A stretch of DNA of 64,000 nucleotides from Methylobacter sp. KS41 (GTDB taxonomy: Bacteria > Pseudomonadota > Gammaproteobacteria > Methylococcales > Methylomonadaceae). Shown here piece after piece: positions 19,714 through 27,440 of the stretch (the first letter of the stretch is position 1; each line of letters opens with the position of its first letter). The stretch lies in contig PHSP01000001.1 in NCBI GenBank assembly GCA_002862125.1, forward strand, positions 1,274,501 through 1,338,500, given 5' to 3'. Position numbers and translations under genes: made by a program. A model generated the notes under the pieces. It worked only from the letters and a program-made list of their open reading frames with translations, did not search any database and was not told where the DNA came from.

Positions 19714-20586
19714 TTAGGCGCCTTTCTCATTATAAATCGCTAACGCCGCCTGATATAGCAGCTTCTTTCTAACCCCGGTAATTTCTACAGCCATTGCAAC
19801 AGCGGACTTGATGGAACACTCCCGTAATAACACCCGGAGTAATTTTTCCTGCTCAGCGCTAATAATTTGCTTCTTTTTATCCGCAACAGCCCCGTCGACA
19901 ATAACAACAAATTCGCCTTTTCTCATGTTGTCATTTTGCGCCACCAATTCAAGCGCGCTACCTAAACTGGTTTTTACTATGGTTTCATGGAGTTTGGTCA
20001 GTTCTCTGGCAATGACAATCTGACGATCTAAAGGCAGTATCTCGGCCATATCCTGCAATGTAGCCAGAATTCGATGACAAGACTCATAAAAAACCCAGGG
20101 TTTTGGGGACATAAGCCTTTCACTAAAAAATGCTTTACGCGCCGGCGAGACTCTCGGCAAAAAACCTTCAAATGAAAACTGAGTGACCGGTAATCCCGCC
20201 GCCGACAAAGCCGCAATTAAGGCGCAAGCACCCGGTATAGGCACAACATCCAGGCCGGCATCCTTCACCATCTTAACAAGCGGCATACCCGGATCACTTA
20301 ACAACGGCGTACCCGCATCCGAGACCAGCGCAATGGATTGCCCCGAACGTAACTTTTCAAGCAATACAGACGAAGCTTTATCTTCGTTATGCTGATGCAA
20401 TGAAACCAGCCTGTTGCTGATACCATAATGCTGCAGCAGCATTTTGACATGCCGGGTATCTTCCGCGGCAATCAAATCGACCTGTTTTAATACTTCAACC
20501 GCTCTGAAACTCATGTCGGCTAAATTACCTATTGGCGTAGCAACAACGTATAATTTGCCACTACGGTTTTCATTCGATACTTTCAT
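19714..20586 (-). CDS. rsmI: 16S rRNA (cytidine1402-2'-O)-methyltransferase RsmI
   Basis: RsmI methylates the ribose of C1402, the same nucleotide whose base is modified by RsmH in this window. The ORF can extend to 20625, but I favour ATG 20586 (MKVSNENRSGKLYVVATPIG). Family conservation begins at LYVVATPIGNL, followed by AAEDTRH and the SDAGTPLLSDPG SAM-binding loop. The product has 290 residues. It is transcribed away from yraN, the arrangement seen in gammaproteobacteria, although lpoA, which lies between them in E. coli, is missing here. Confidence 0.95.
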   Translation of the reverse strand: MKVSNENRSGKLYVVATPIGNLADMSFRAVEVLKQVDLIAAEDTRHVKMLLQHYGISNRLVSLHQHNEDKASSVLLEKLRSGQSIALVSDAGTPLLSDPGMPLVKMVKDAGLDVVPIPGACALIAALSAAGLPVTQFSFEGFLPRVSPARKAFFSERLMSPKPWVFYESCHRILATLQDMAEILPLDRQIVIARELTKLHETIVKTSLGSALELVAQNDNMRKGEFVVIVDGAVADKKKQIISAEQEKLLRVLLRECSIKSAVAMAVEITGVRKKLLYQAALAIYNEKGA

Positions 20587-20730
20587 GCACATGACCCAAA
20601 AATTACAAAGACCGCATAAAACCATTAGCCGTCATGATTGCATGTAGCGTTTGTCCAAGCAAATACCAAATTGTATCAGTATTTTGCGCTTTTTATTGTT
20701 TACCGAATAAATTCATCCGGGAAATTGACC

Positions 20731-21096
20731 ATGCTGTTTACTGAACTTAAAGCCAAGGCAGCGCACTTGATACGTGGTGAAAACGCTGAAGAACAGGCCC
20801 GAAAATTTCTCATGGATAAGGGACTCAAGCCGGTTTGCCGTAACTACCGCTGTAAACTGGGAGAGCTGGATTTAATTATGACCGACCACAATACCCTGGT
20901 AATTATCGAGGTCAGATTCCGTAAAACTGATCAATACGGCAGCGCCCTGGAGAGTGTCACTCGAGCAAAACAATCGCGTATAATAGCTGCAACGCAACAC
21001 TATTTATCATCACAAAAAGCAGACAGACCCGTACGCTTTGATGTTGTCGCCATTTCCGGCAACGGCGCCATGGAGTGGATACAAAATGCTTTTTAG
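20731..21096 (+). CDS. yraN: YraN family protein (UPF0102, predicted nuclease fold)
   Basis: The 121-residue product starts at ATG 20731 (MLFTELKAKAAH); the frame is open back to 20638 but that extension is not conserved in character. It shows the family core: GENAEEQARKFL, then GLKPVCRNYRCKLGELDLIM, then VIIEVRFRK. The last contains the E-V-[KR] part of a restriction-endonuclease-like fold. The biochemical role is not established. It lies 15 bp before diaA in a short operon. Confidence 0.93.
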   Translation: MLFTELKAKAAHLIRGENAEEQARKFLMDKGLKPVCRNYRCKLGELDLIMTDHNTLVIIEVRFRKTDQYGSALESVTRAKQSRIIAATQHYLSSQKADRPVRFDVVAISGNGAMEWIQNAF

Positions 21097-21111
21097 ATTA
21101 ATCATCATGCC

Positions 21112-21696
21112 ATGAGCTTACAAGACAGAATCATAAATCATTTCTCAGACAGCATCCAAACCCAGCAGCATGCCATGACCTATCTCTGCGAACTGATAGA
21201 GTATGCCTCGCAACGACTGGTTACCGCCTTGCTGAATGATAAAAAAATACTGGCCTGCGGCAATGGCCGGTCGGCGACAAGCGCCCAATTGCTGTCATCC
21301 GCCATGCTCAACCAATTTGAGCGCGACCGCCCGTCATTGCCAGCCATCGCACTAACAACGGATACGGCAACCATCACAGCAATAGCCAATGACTTTCACT
21401 TTGATGATGTTTTCTCAAAGCAACTGCGAGCCTTAGGACAAAGCGGGGACATATTGGTTGCATACACAGACGGCAACAACTCAGCCAATATTGCTAAAGC
21501 AATTACCACGGCACATGATAAAGAAATATCGGTCATAGCGTTGACGGGCAACAATGGCGGCATGATTACACCGCTACTCTTTGAAACAGATATAGAAATT
21601 CGCGTACCGTCAAATTCAGCCGCGCGTATTCAGGAAATCCATATATTGATTACCCATTGCTTGTGCGACTTGATTGACCATCAATTATTCGGTTGA
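21112..21696 (+). CDS. diaA: DnaA-interacting SIS-domain protein DiaA (GmhA-like)
   Basis: The 194 residues form a single SIS (sugar isomerase) domain related to phosphoheptose isomerase GmhA. It has CGNGRSATSAQLLSSAML in the phosphosugar-binding loop and TGNNGG later. In E. coli the paralogue in this neighbourhood, DiaA, binds DnaA and promotes initiation at oriC. Position between yraN and dolP favours DiaA over true sedoheptulose-7-phosphate isomerase, but sequence alone does not separate the two cleanly. Confidence 0.85.
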   Translation: MSLQDRIINHFSDSIQTQQHAMTYLCELIEYASQRLVTALLNDKKILACGNGRSATSAQLLSSAMLNQFERDRPSLPAIALTTDTATITAIANDFHFDDVFSKQLRALGQSGDILVAYTDGNNSANIAKAITTAHDKEISVIALTGNNGGMITPLLFETDIEIRVPSNSAARIQEIHILITHCLCDLIDHQLFG

Positions 21697-21727
21697 TACC
21701 TATTCTCATACCATTAGCTTGTAAACC

Positions 21728-22312
21728 ATGAAAAGATTCCTTTTGCTCCTTGTGCTGCTTAATTCCCTGCTGATAAACGCTTGCTCAAGCACTGCAAAAA
21801 ACCCCGAAGATGGAACAGGACAAGCGTTATCACATGACCGCCGGACTCGCGAAGCAATTTTGATTGATAAGGACATTGAAACCGAGGCTTACTCGGAACT
21901 GAACTCGGATGATGATTTGCGCAATCAGTGCCACTATACTGTGACAGCATATAACGGCGCGACTCTGGTTACGGGTGAAGTTCCTAATGAAGAACTTAGA
22001 AAAAAAGTTATTTCCATCATCCAGGAGATCCCCAATGTAAGACTGATACACGATAATTTGATTATCGCCTATCCCAGTGATGCAGATTCTCGCGCTAATG
22101 ATGAACTCATCACCGATACCGTAAAAACGGCGCTCAATCAAATCAGGACCACCCCCGATTTTGACCCGTCCATGGTGAAAATCATTACTGAAAACGGAAC
22201 TGTTTACCTGATGGGCTTGGTTCACCGTGACGAAGGCACTGTCGTCATCAATGTCGCCAGGCTCCAACCAGGCATAAAACAGATCGTCACGGTTTTTGAA
22301 TACATTGACTGA
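21728..22312 (+). CDS. dolP: Outer-membrane BON-domain lipoprotein DolP (YraP-like)
   Basis: The 194-residue product begins with a lipoprotein signal peptide whose lipobox LLINACSS places the acylated Cys near residue 19. Two BON domains follow (about 45-115 and 125-194), each with the VTGEVP- or VYLMGLV-type Gly-containing strand. DolP-like proteins sit in the outer membrane at the division site and support envelope integrity. It ends the yraN-diaA-dolP operon. Confidence 0.9.
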   Translation: MKRFLLLLVLLNSLLINACSSTAKNPEDGTGQALSHDRRTREAILIDKDIETEAYSELNSDDDLRNQCHYTVTAYNGATLVTGEVPNEELRKKVISIIQEIPNVRLIHDNLIIAYPSDADSRANDELITDTVKTALNQIRTTPDFDPSMVKIITENGTVYLMGLVHRDEGTVVINVARLQPGIKQIVTVFEYID

Positions 22313-22424
22313 CTTGCCGGCTTTTCTTCTCCAGATAATCGTTATATCACTGTAAAACCTGGAACGACCAATCAACAGTTGCAGAACATAGTCAAGGAAG
22401 AAGGCTTTTTGGCCGCCAACTCAA

Positions 22425-22901
22425 TTAGTACAACTCACTACTGCCATCCATGTCACCCGTCTGATTATACAATAGCGGACTCCCCTCATTAAATCTTGCC
22501 GCGTCGATGACCTTGCAAACAGCGATTTTGTGGTCGCCTGCATCGGTGTAATGGCTCACCTGACAATCAAAATAAGCCAGACTATCCGAAAGTACCGGCG
22601 CTCCCGTTTTACCTTTTTGCCATTGAAAGCCCGCCATTTTATCCTGGACTGAACGGCCAAAATGCCCGGCTATGGCATACTGATCACGGCCCAGGACATT
22701 AACCGTACAGACCCCGCCAGCTTGCAACAACTGATAAGAATAATGTCCCGGATTTATGCTAATCGCCAATAAGGGCGGATTAAAAGAAACCTGCATCACC
22801 CATGCCGCAGTAAAAGCATTTTGATGTTCCCCATCACTGACCCCAATCACATAAACGCCGTGGCTGATTTGTTTAAATAACGAATCAATATTTTCAATCA
22901 T
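22425..22901 (-). CDS. Flavin reductase-like protein (FMN-binding split barrel)
   Basis: The 158-residue protein has the flavin reductase domain: an N-terminal GVYVIGVSDGEHQNAFTAAW segment, then FNPPLLAISINPG and a central NVLGRDQ. Members bind FMN and often supply reduced flavin to oxygenases. The start overlaps the 3' end of nadC by 8 bp, so the two are co-transcribed. The partner enzyme is not evident from the window, so the physiological role is unknown. Confidence 0.85.
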   Translation of the reverse strand: MIENIDSLFKQISHGVYVIGVSDGEHQNAFTAAWVMQVSFNPPLLAISINPGHYSYQLLQAGGVCTVNVLGRDQYAIAGHFGRSVQDKMAGFQWQKGKTGAPVLSDSLAYFDCQVSHYTDAGDHKIAVCKVIDAARFNEGSPLLYNQTGDMDGSSELY

Positions 22902-23730
22902 TATTCACCAGTGTTATCCGCATGGACAAATCAACTGCTTTAACATTCTTGGTCAAAGCACCGATGGAAATGTAATCAACGCCTGTTTCAGCTATAGACC
23001 GTATATTCTCAAGATCAATATTTCCGGAAGCCTCAAGCTCTATAGCCCCTGCGGTTAATTTTACCGCTTTTCGCATATCTTCAAGACTAAAATTGTCAAG
23101 CATAATCCGGTCTGGCTTTGCAGCAATAGCCTCAGCCAACTCCCGCATGGATTCAACTTCCACTTCCACCGCTACCGTGGTTAGCTCACGTGCCGCCAGA
23201 ACTGCCTTGGTAATAGAGCCCGCTGCCATAATATGATTTTCCTTGATCAACACCCCATCATACAAACCGATCCGGTGGTTATAACCGCCACCGCAGGCAA
23301 CCGCGTATTTTTGCGCGTTTCTCAGACCCGGAATGGTTTTCCGGGTATCCAGCACTTTGCAGCCCGTACCGGCAACCGCATCGGCATACTGTCTGGCAAC
23401 TGTCGCCGTCGCTGACAAGAGTTGCAATAAATTCAGCGCGGTACGCTCACCCGTTAGCAAACCTCTGGCTGAACCGTTGAGCTTGCATAACGCCGTGTTT
23501 TTTTTAACCCTCTCGCCTTCGGCTGCCAGCCAGATAATATTCATGTTAGCGTCCAACTGCTTAAACACTGCGTCAAACCACGCCTGGCCGCAAAGTATCA
23601 TGCCCTCCCGCGTAACCACTTCCGCCAGCGCATGGCTGGCTTCAGGAATAATAGCCGCGGTTATGTCGCCGGCCCCCACATCTTCATCAAGAAAGTGGTT
23701 TATGTCTATAGTTTTTATTGGTGCTGTCAT
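22894..23730 (-). CDS. nadC: Nicotinate-nucleotide diphosphorylase (carboxylating) NadC
   Basis: NadC converts quinolinate and PRPP to nicotinate mononucleotide in de novo NAD synthesis. The 278 residues carry the typical EDVGAGDITAAI opening, GERTALNLLQ, the TRKTIPGLR substrate motif, HRIGLYDGVLIKENH, and a C-terminal ISIGALTKN phosphate loop. It is the first gene of a two-gene unit with the flavin reductase, which it overlaps by 8 bp. Confidence 0.97.
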   Translation of the reverse strand: MTAPIKTIDINHFLDEDVGAGDITAAIIPEASHALAEVVTREGMILCGQAWFDAVFKQLDANMNIIWLAAEGERVKKNTALCKLNGSARGLLTGERTALNLLQLLSATATVARQYADAVAGTGCKVLDTRKTIPGLRNAQKYAVACGGGYNHRIGLYDGVLIKENHIMAAGSITKAVLAARELTTVAVEVEVESMRELAEAIAAKPDRIMLDNFSLEDMRKAVKLTAGAIELEASGNIDLENIRSIAETGVDYISIGALTKNVKAVDLSMRITLVNND

Positions 23731-24140
23731 AGGCTTCTGAATTGGCGAATTAATAGGCGGATTTTATCCAGTATTCCAGGAATAAATACAGTAAACGTAA
23801 TTGGGGCAATCAATCGAACCTGATTCCTTTGGTCTGTTGCAACAATGGTAATTATCCTCGCCCCGTGATGTAGCCTTATCTACGCCATCACTCCCTGAAT
23901 TGGCGTTAACCGGCTAAAGCCGGACCTGCAAGTTCAGATAGACAAACGGTTACGCAAAAATAATCGAAAAAGCATGGATTTACTATAAAAAATTGGGTGA
24001 TAGCACTGAACATACCAAGTATACTAAGGCTGAAATTACTTTTCAAAATCAGCTGTAGAGGATTAACAAGCACGGATTTTATCAACATGACTGTATGGAG
24101 AAACTTTAAGATAAGTAATTGTAATGGTTTAGGGCTGGTG
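23731..24140. other. Intergenic region between nadC and the DUF4912 gene
   Basis: The 410 bp separate two divergent units and should hold both promoters. A small perfect hairpin, CCGGCT-AA-AGCCGG, lies at 23910-23923. The DUF4912 frame extends back to 23997 but without recognisable content. I see nothing else. Confidence 0.5.
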
Positions 24141-24797
24141 ATGACATTTTCATACTCAAGAAATAACTCCCAAATCAAGCTTTCACAGGAAGAAATGCTT
24201 GAAATAAGCCAAGAAATTAATCGCGAGTTTGCACCAAGCTCTTCCCTCAAGAAGCAGGAACCAACATGTCAACACAAGCTTTCACCGAAAGAACTGTTAG
24301 ATATCAGCGAAGAAATCAGTCAGGACTTCGCCCCCAAGGCATCAAACAACCCGCAGGAAATAGTAATCCTGCCTGTCGACCCGGACCATCTTTATGTCTA
24401 CTGGAATCTCGGTGATAACAAACTAAACGGCACAAAAATAACTGCCTCCGGAACTCGGCTGACCTTGAGTATTTATCCGGAGCCCAAAAATATTAAGGAT
24501 ATAACTCAAACAAAATCCTTGCTCGACGTTGGCATTAATAGCGCTCAAGCTCAACAAAAAATAGCTTTGCCCTTGCGGCCGCCACATGAAACGGCCTATA
24601 AAGCAACAATCGGCCAATATTATCTGGATAACAGCCTAGCTTCATTTACCTCTTCCAACGTCACCCATAACCCGTTCGGCAAGGTAATTCCACAGCAAGG
24701 CAAGCAAAGTCAGGACATGTTTAAGGCCCTGCCGCAACTCATCCCGGAAATATCCTTTTACACGAATAACAGCGCCTCCGGCCAGGGAAAAAATTAG
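24141..24797 (+). CDS. DUF4912 domain protein
   Basis: I start the gene at ATG 24141 (MTFSYSRNNSQ), which has AGGG about 10 bases upstream; 218 residues result. The N-terminal third has two copies of a motif resembling LSQEEMLEISQEINREFAPS and LSPKELLDISEEISQDFAPK. This is followed by the DUF4912 core, with VILPVDPDHLYVYWNLGD and later hydrophobic strands. No enzyme activity is known for the domain. It lies 8 bp before a GH57 branching enzyme, so a carbohydrate-binding or glycogen-related role is a reasonable inference. Confidence 0.8.
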   Translation: MTFSYSRNNSQIKLSQEEMLEISQEINREFAPSSSLKKQEPTCQHKLSPKELLDISEEISQDFAPKASNNPQEIVILPVDPDHLYVYWNLGDNKLNGTKITASGTRLTLSIYPEPKNIKDITQTKSLLDVGINSAQAQQKIALPLRPPHETAYKATIGQYYLDNSLASFTSSNVTHNPFGKVIPQQGKQSQDMFKALPQLIPEISFYTNNSASGQGKN

Positions 24798-24805
24798 GCA
24801 CTTGT

Positions 24806-26413
24806 ATGAAAACAGGATTCCTTAGCATAATACTCCACGCACACCTGCCTTACGTGCGGCACCCCGAGCACGAAAGCTTTTTTGAAGAAAACTGGCTGTT
24901 CGAAGCCATTACCGAATGCTACATTCCGTTAATCGGCGTTCTTGACCGGCTGCAGCAAGACAGCGTGAATTACCGGCTGACGCTTTCATTATCGCCGCCG
25001 CTGATATCCATGCTGCGCGATGAATTATTACAAAGCCGTTATCTGAGGTATCTGCATAAATTACTGGAACTGGCCGAAAAGGAAATCATCAGAACGCAGA
25101 AACAACCCGAATATCAAAAATTAGCGCGGCTGTACCTCCATTTTTTTCAAAATACCCTGGACTGCTATCAGGATCAATATAACTGCGATCTATTAACAGC
25201 TTTCAAAAAGCATCATGCTGCCGACACTCTTGAATTGATTACCTGTGCCGCAACCCACGGTTTTCTGCCCTTACTCAATGTCAACGAAACGGCGGTACGT
25301 AATCAGATTAACATTGGCATTAAAACGTTTGAAGCCAATCTTGGTTTCTCGCCTAAGGGTTTTTGGCTGCCCGAATGCGCTTATTATCCAGGCCTGGAAA
25401 CACTTCTTGGCGAAGCCGGCATCAACTATTTTTTTGTCGACACCCACGGCATTATGGATGCAAGCCAGCCCCCGCGCAATGGCGTCTATGCGCCGCTGGA
25501 CTGCGGCCATGGCGTAGCCGCATTTGCACGGGACCCGGAATCATCCAGGCAGGTTTGGAGTTCTCAAGAAGGTTACCCTGGCGATTTCGATTACCGGGAA
25601 TACTACCGGGACATCGGCTTCGATCTCGATTTTGATTATATAGCTCCTTATATTCTCGATGGCGAAATCCGCATTAATACTGGAATCAAATACTATCGGG
25701 TAACCGGCAAGGATTTGCCCAAGGAAATCTACAACCCCCAAAAAGCGCTGGAAAAAGCGCATCAACACGCTCGGGATTTTATCAACAAACGCCAGCAACA
25801 AATTGACGCGCTTAGCGCCAACATGGACAGACCACCGATCATCGTGACCCCTTACGATGCCGAACTCTTTGGTCATTGGTGGTTTGAAGGGCCGCACTGG
25901 CTGGAATCCGTACTACGCTTGGCAAGCGAACATAAAAACGGCATTCAGACCATCACTTGCAGTGATTATTTAAAGCAACAGGCATCGCATCAAGTGGCTA
26001 CGCCTTCAGCGTCAACCTGGGGGGATCAAGGTTATTACAGTTACTGGATCAATGAAACCAATGACTGGATCTATCCATTTCTGCACAAGGCCGAAGCGGA
26101 CATGGAAAAATTGGCATCCGATCTCCAGGGCTTAGCGGTCAGTCCATTGCAGACCAGGGCTTTGAATCAGGCGGCAAGATCAATTTTACTGGCGCAAGCC
26201 TCTGATTGGCCGTTCATAATGAAATCCGGCACGACCATCGGCTATGCAAATAAACGCATAACAGACCACCTTGCGAGATTTAATTATTTGCATGATTGTA
26301 TTCGCAAAAACAGGATAAATGAACGCTATTTGGCCGCCCTGGAGATCATGGATAACATTTTTCCAGACATTGATTTCCGTGATTACAATCCTTCAAAAAA
26401 CGCGACAACCTAA
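24806..26413 (+). CDS. GH57 1,4-alpha-glucan branching enzyme
   Basis: This glycoside hydrolase family 57 enzyme is predicted to introduce alpha-1,6 branches into glycogen. The 535 residues have the N-terminal HAHLPYVRHP motif, the nucleophile Glu190 in KGFWLPECAYYPG and the acid/base Asp351 in TPYDAELFGHWWFEG, as in characterised GH57 branching enzymes. A C-terminal helical domain (about 420-530) follows. No other glycogen genes are visible nearby; the DUF4912 gene upstream is the only apparent partner. Confidence 0.9.
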   Translation: MKTGFLSIILHAHLPYVRHPEHESFFEENWLFEAITECYIPLIGVLDRLQQDSVNYRLTLSLSPPLISMLRDELLQSRYLRYLHKLLELAEKEIIRTQKQPEYQKLARLYLHFFQNTLDCYQDQYNCDLLTAFKKHHAADTLELITCAATHGFLPLLNVNETAVRNQINIGIKTFEANLGFSPKGFWLPECAYYPGLETLLGEAGINYFFVDTHGIMDASQPPRNGVYAPLDCGHGVAAFARDPESSRQVWSSQEGYPGDFDYREYYRDIGFDLDFDYIAPYILDGEIRINTGIKYYRVTGKDLPKEIYNPQKALEKAHQHARDFINKRQQQIDALSANMDRPPIIVTPYDAELFGHWWFEGPHWLESVLRLASEHKNGIQTITCSDYLKQQASHQVATPSASTWGDQGYYSYWINETNDWIYPFLHKAEADMEKLASDLQGLAVSPLQTRALNQAARSILLAQASDWPFIMKSGTTIGYANKRITDHLARFNYLHDCIRKNRINERYLAALEIMDNIFPDIDFRDYNPSKNATT

Positions 26414-26529
26414 AATCATATTTTCTTGCTTCCTGATTTGGATAACAAACTTTCCTATGCCCCACGTGTTGCTAAAAAGTACCTTTTCAATCAACCATGA
26501 ATTTATCCTGGACTTAACGGCGGTAACTG

Positions 26530-27024
26530 ATGCATGAGATAAGCAAGCAAGAACTTGAAGACATTACCAGACATTATCATGAGCTAATCGCTTCTCAGCA
26601 AACATTATTACTCTCAACAGCTTCAACAAACAGCGTTCCTGACATCAGTTACGCCCCTTTTGTGAGAGACCAGGCCGGACTCTTTTATATCTATGTCAGC
26701 GACATGGCTCGCCATACGGCTAATTTGTTGACTAACCCGCAGGCATCGGCAATGTTTATACGGCCGGAATCCGCATCCGCTAACCTTTTTGCACGAGAGC
26801 GAGCCGTGTTGAGTTGTAGTATTAAAGAAATAAGCCGCGATGATGAAATTTATGACGGCAGGATACAAGCATTACAGGATAAATTTGGGGAGGTTGTTAG
26901 TGTATTACACTCATTATCAGATTTTCATTTATTTGCATTGCGCCCCGAAAGCGGGCGATACGTTATTGGCTTTGGCCGGGCCTTCACAATTAATGTGACC
27001 GACGGCACCTTGCATCATATTTGA
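26530..27024 (+). CDS. HugZ/HutZ-type heme utilisation protein (pyridoxamine-phosphate-oxidase-like barrel)
   Basis: The 164-residue protein matches the FMN-binding split-barrel family used for heme utilisation. Segments such as SQQTLLLSTAS, PDISYAPFVRD, FYIYVSDMARHTANLL and a C-terminal ESGRYVIGFGRAFTI are characteristic of HugZ/HutZ. Family members bind heme and in some bacteria degrade it. No heme transport genes are adjacent, so a heme role is family-level inference. Confidence 0.82.
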   Translation: MHEISKQELEDITRHYHELIASQQTLLLSTASTNSVPDISYAPFVRDQAGLFYIYVSDMARHTANLLTNPQASAMFIRPESASANLFARERAVLSCSIKEISRDDEIYDGRIQALQDKFGEVVSVLHSLSDFHLFALRPESGRYVIGFGRAFTINVTDGTLHHI

Positions 27025-27440
27025 TCTTGAATTAAAAACCGTTGATTTTATCAATATCTATAAAACAATGTGATAAATGCCAAAGAATACAAGCTTTTGA
27101 TTGACGGTGAGTAAAAACTCCAAAGCCCACCTTTTATATTTTCAACAAGCAAAGTGAAAGACCATCAGATCGATGAATTTCAAGGCGACATCCTAAAATA
27201 CTCAAACCATAGCAAATTCAACTAACTGGTCCAGCCGGCAGTTAAAGGGCAAGATGAACTAAAGCCGAAGCATTATCGCGCGTTTAAGTTTGAGAAGCTT
27301 GCTTTCTAACGGTTATTACTTTTACTCATGAAAAGGGTGGTTCATATCATTAGAGATTTTGAGACCGTTTATGCTTTAGGTTGTAAGTGTGCAAGGAGCC
27401 TTTAAGGTTACTGAGAAAGAGGCTGTGTTTTTCGCCTTGG
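27025..27440. other. Intergenic region between the hugZ-like gene and the H+-ATPase
   Basis: No complete gene is visible in these 416 bp. A short open stretch at 27226-27309 ends in KHYRAFKFEKLAF and stop, which reads like the tail of a lost protein, but it has no start and no recognisable homology. The two flanking genes converge here, yet I find no clear terminator hairpin. Confidence 0.4.

Noticed and set aside
21830-22375. 181-codon minus-strand ORF opposite dolP
   Set aside because: It is an antisense shadow of a lipoprotein gene with clear BON domains.
27226-27309. Short open stretch ending KHYRAFKFEKLAF
   Set aside because: It has 27 codons with no start codon and no recognisable family, too little to call a pseudogene.
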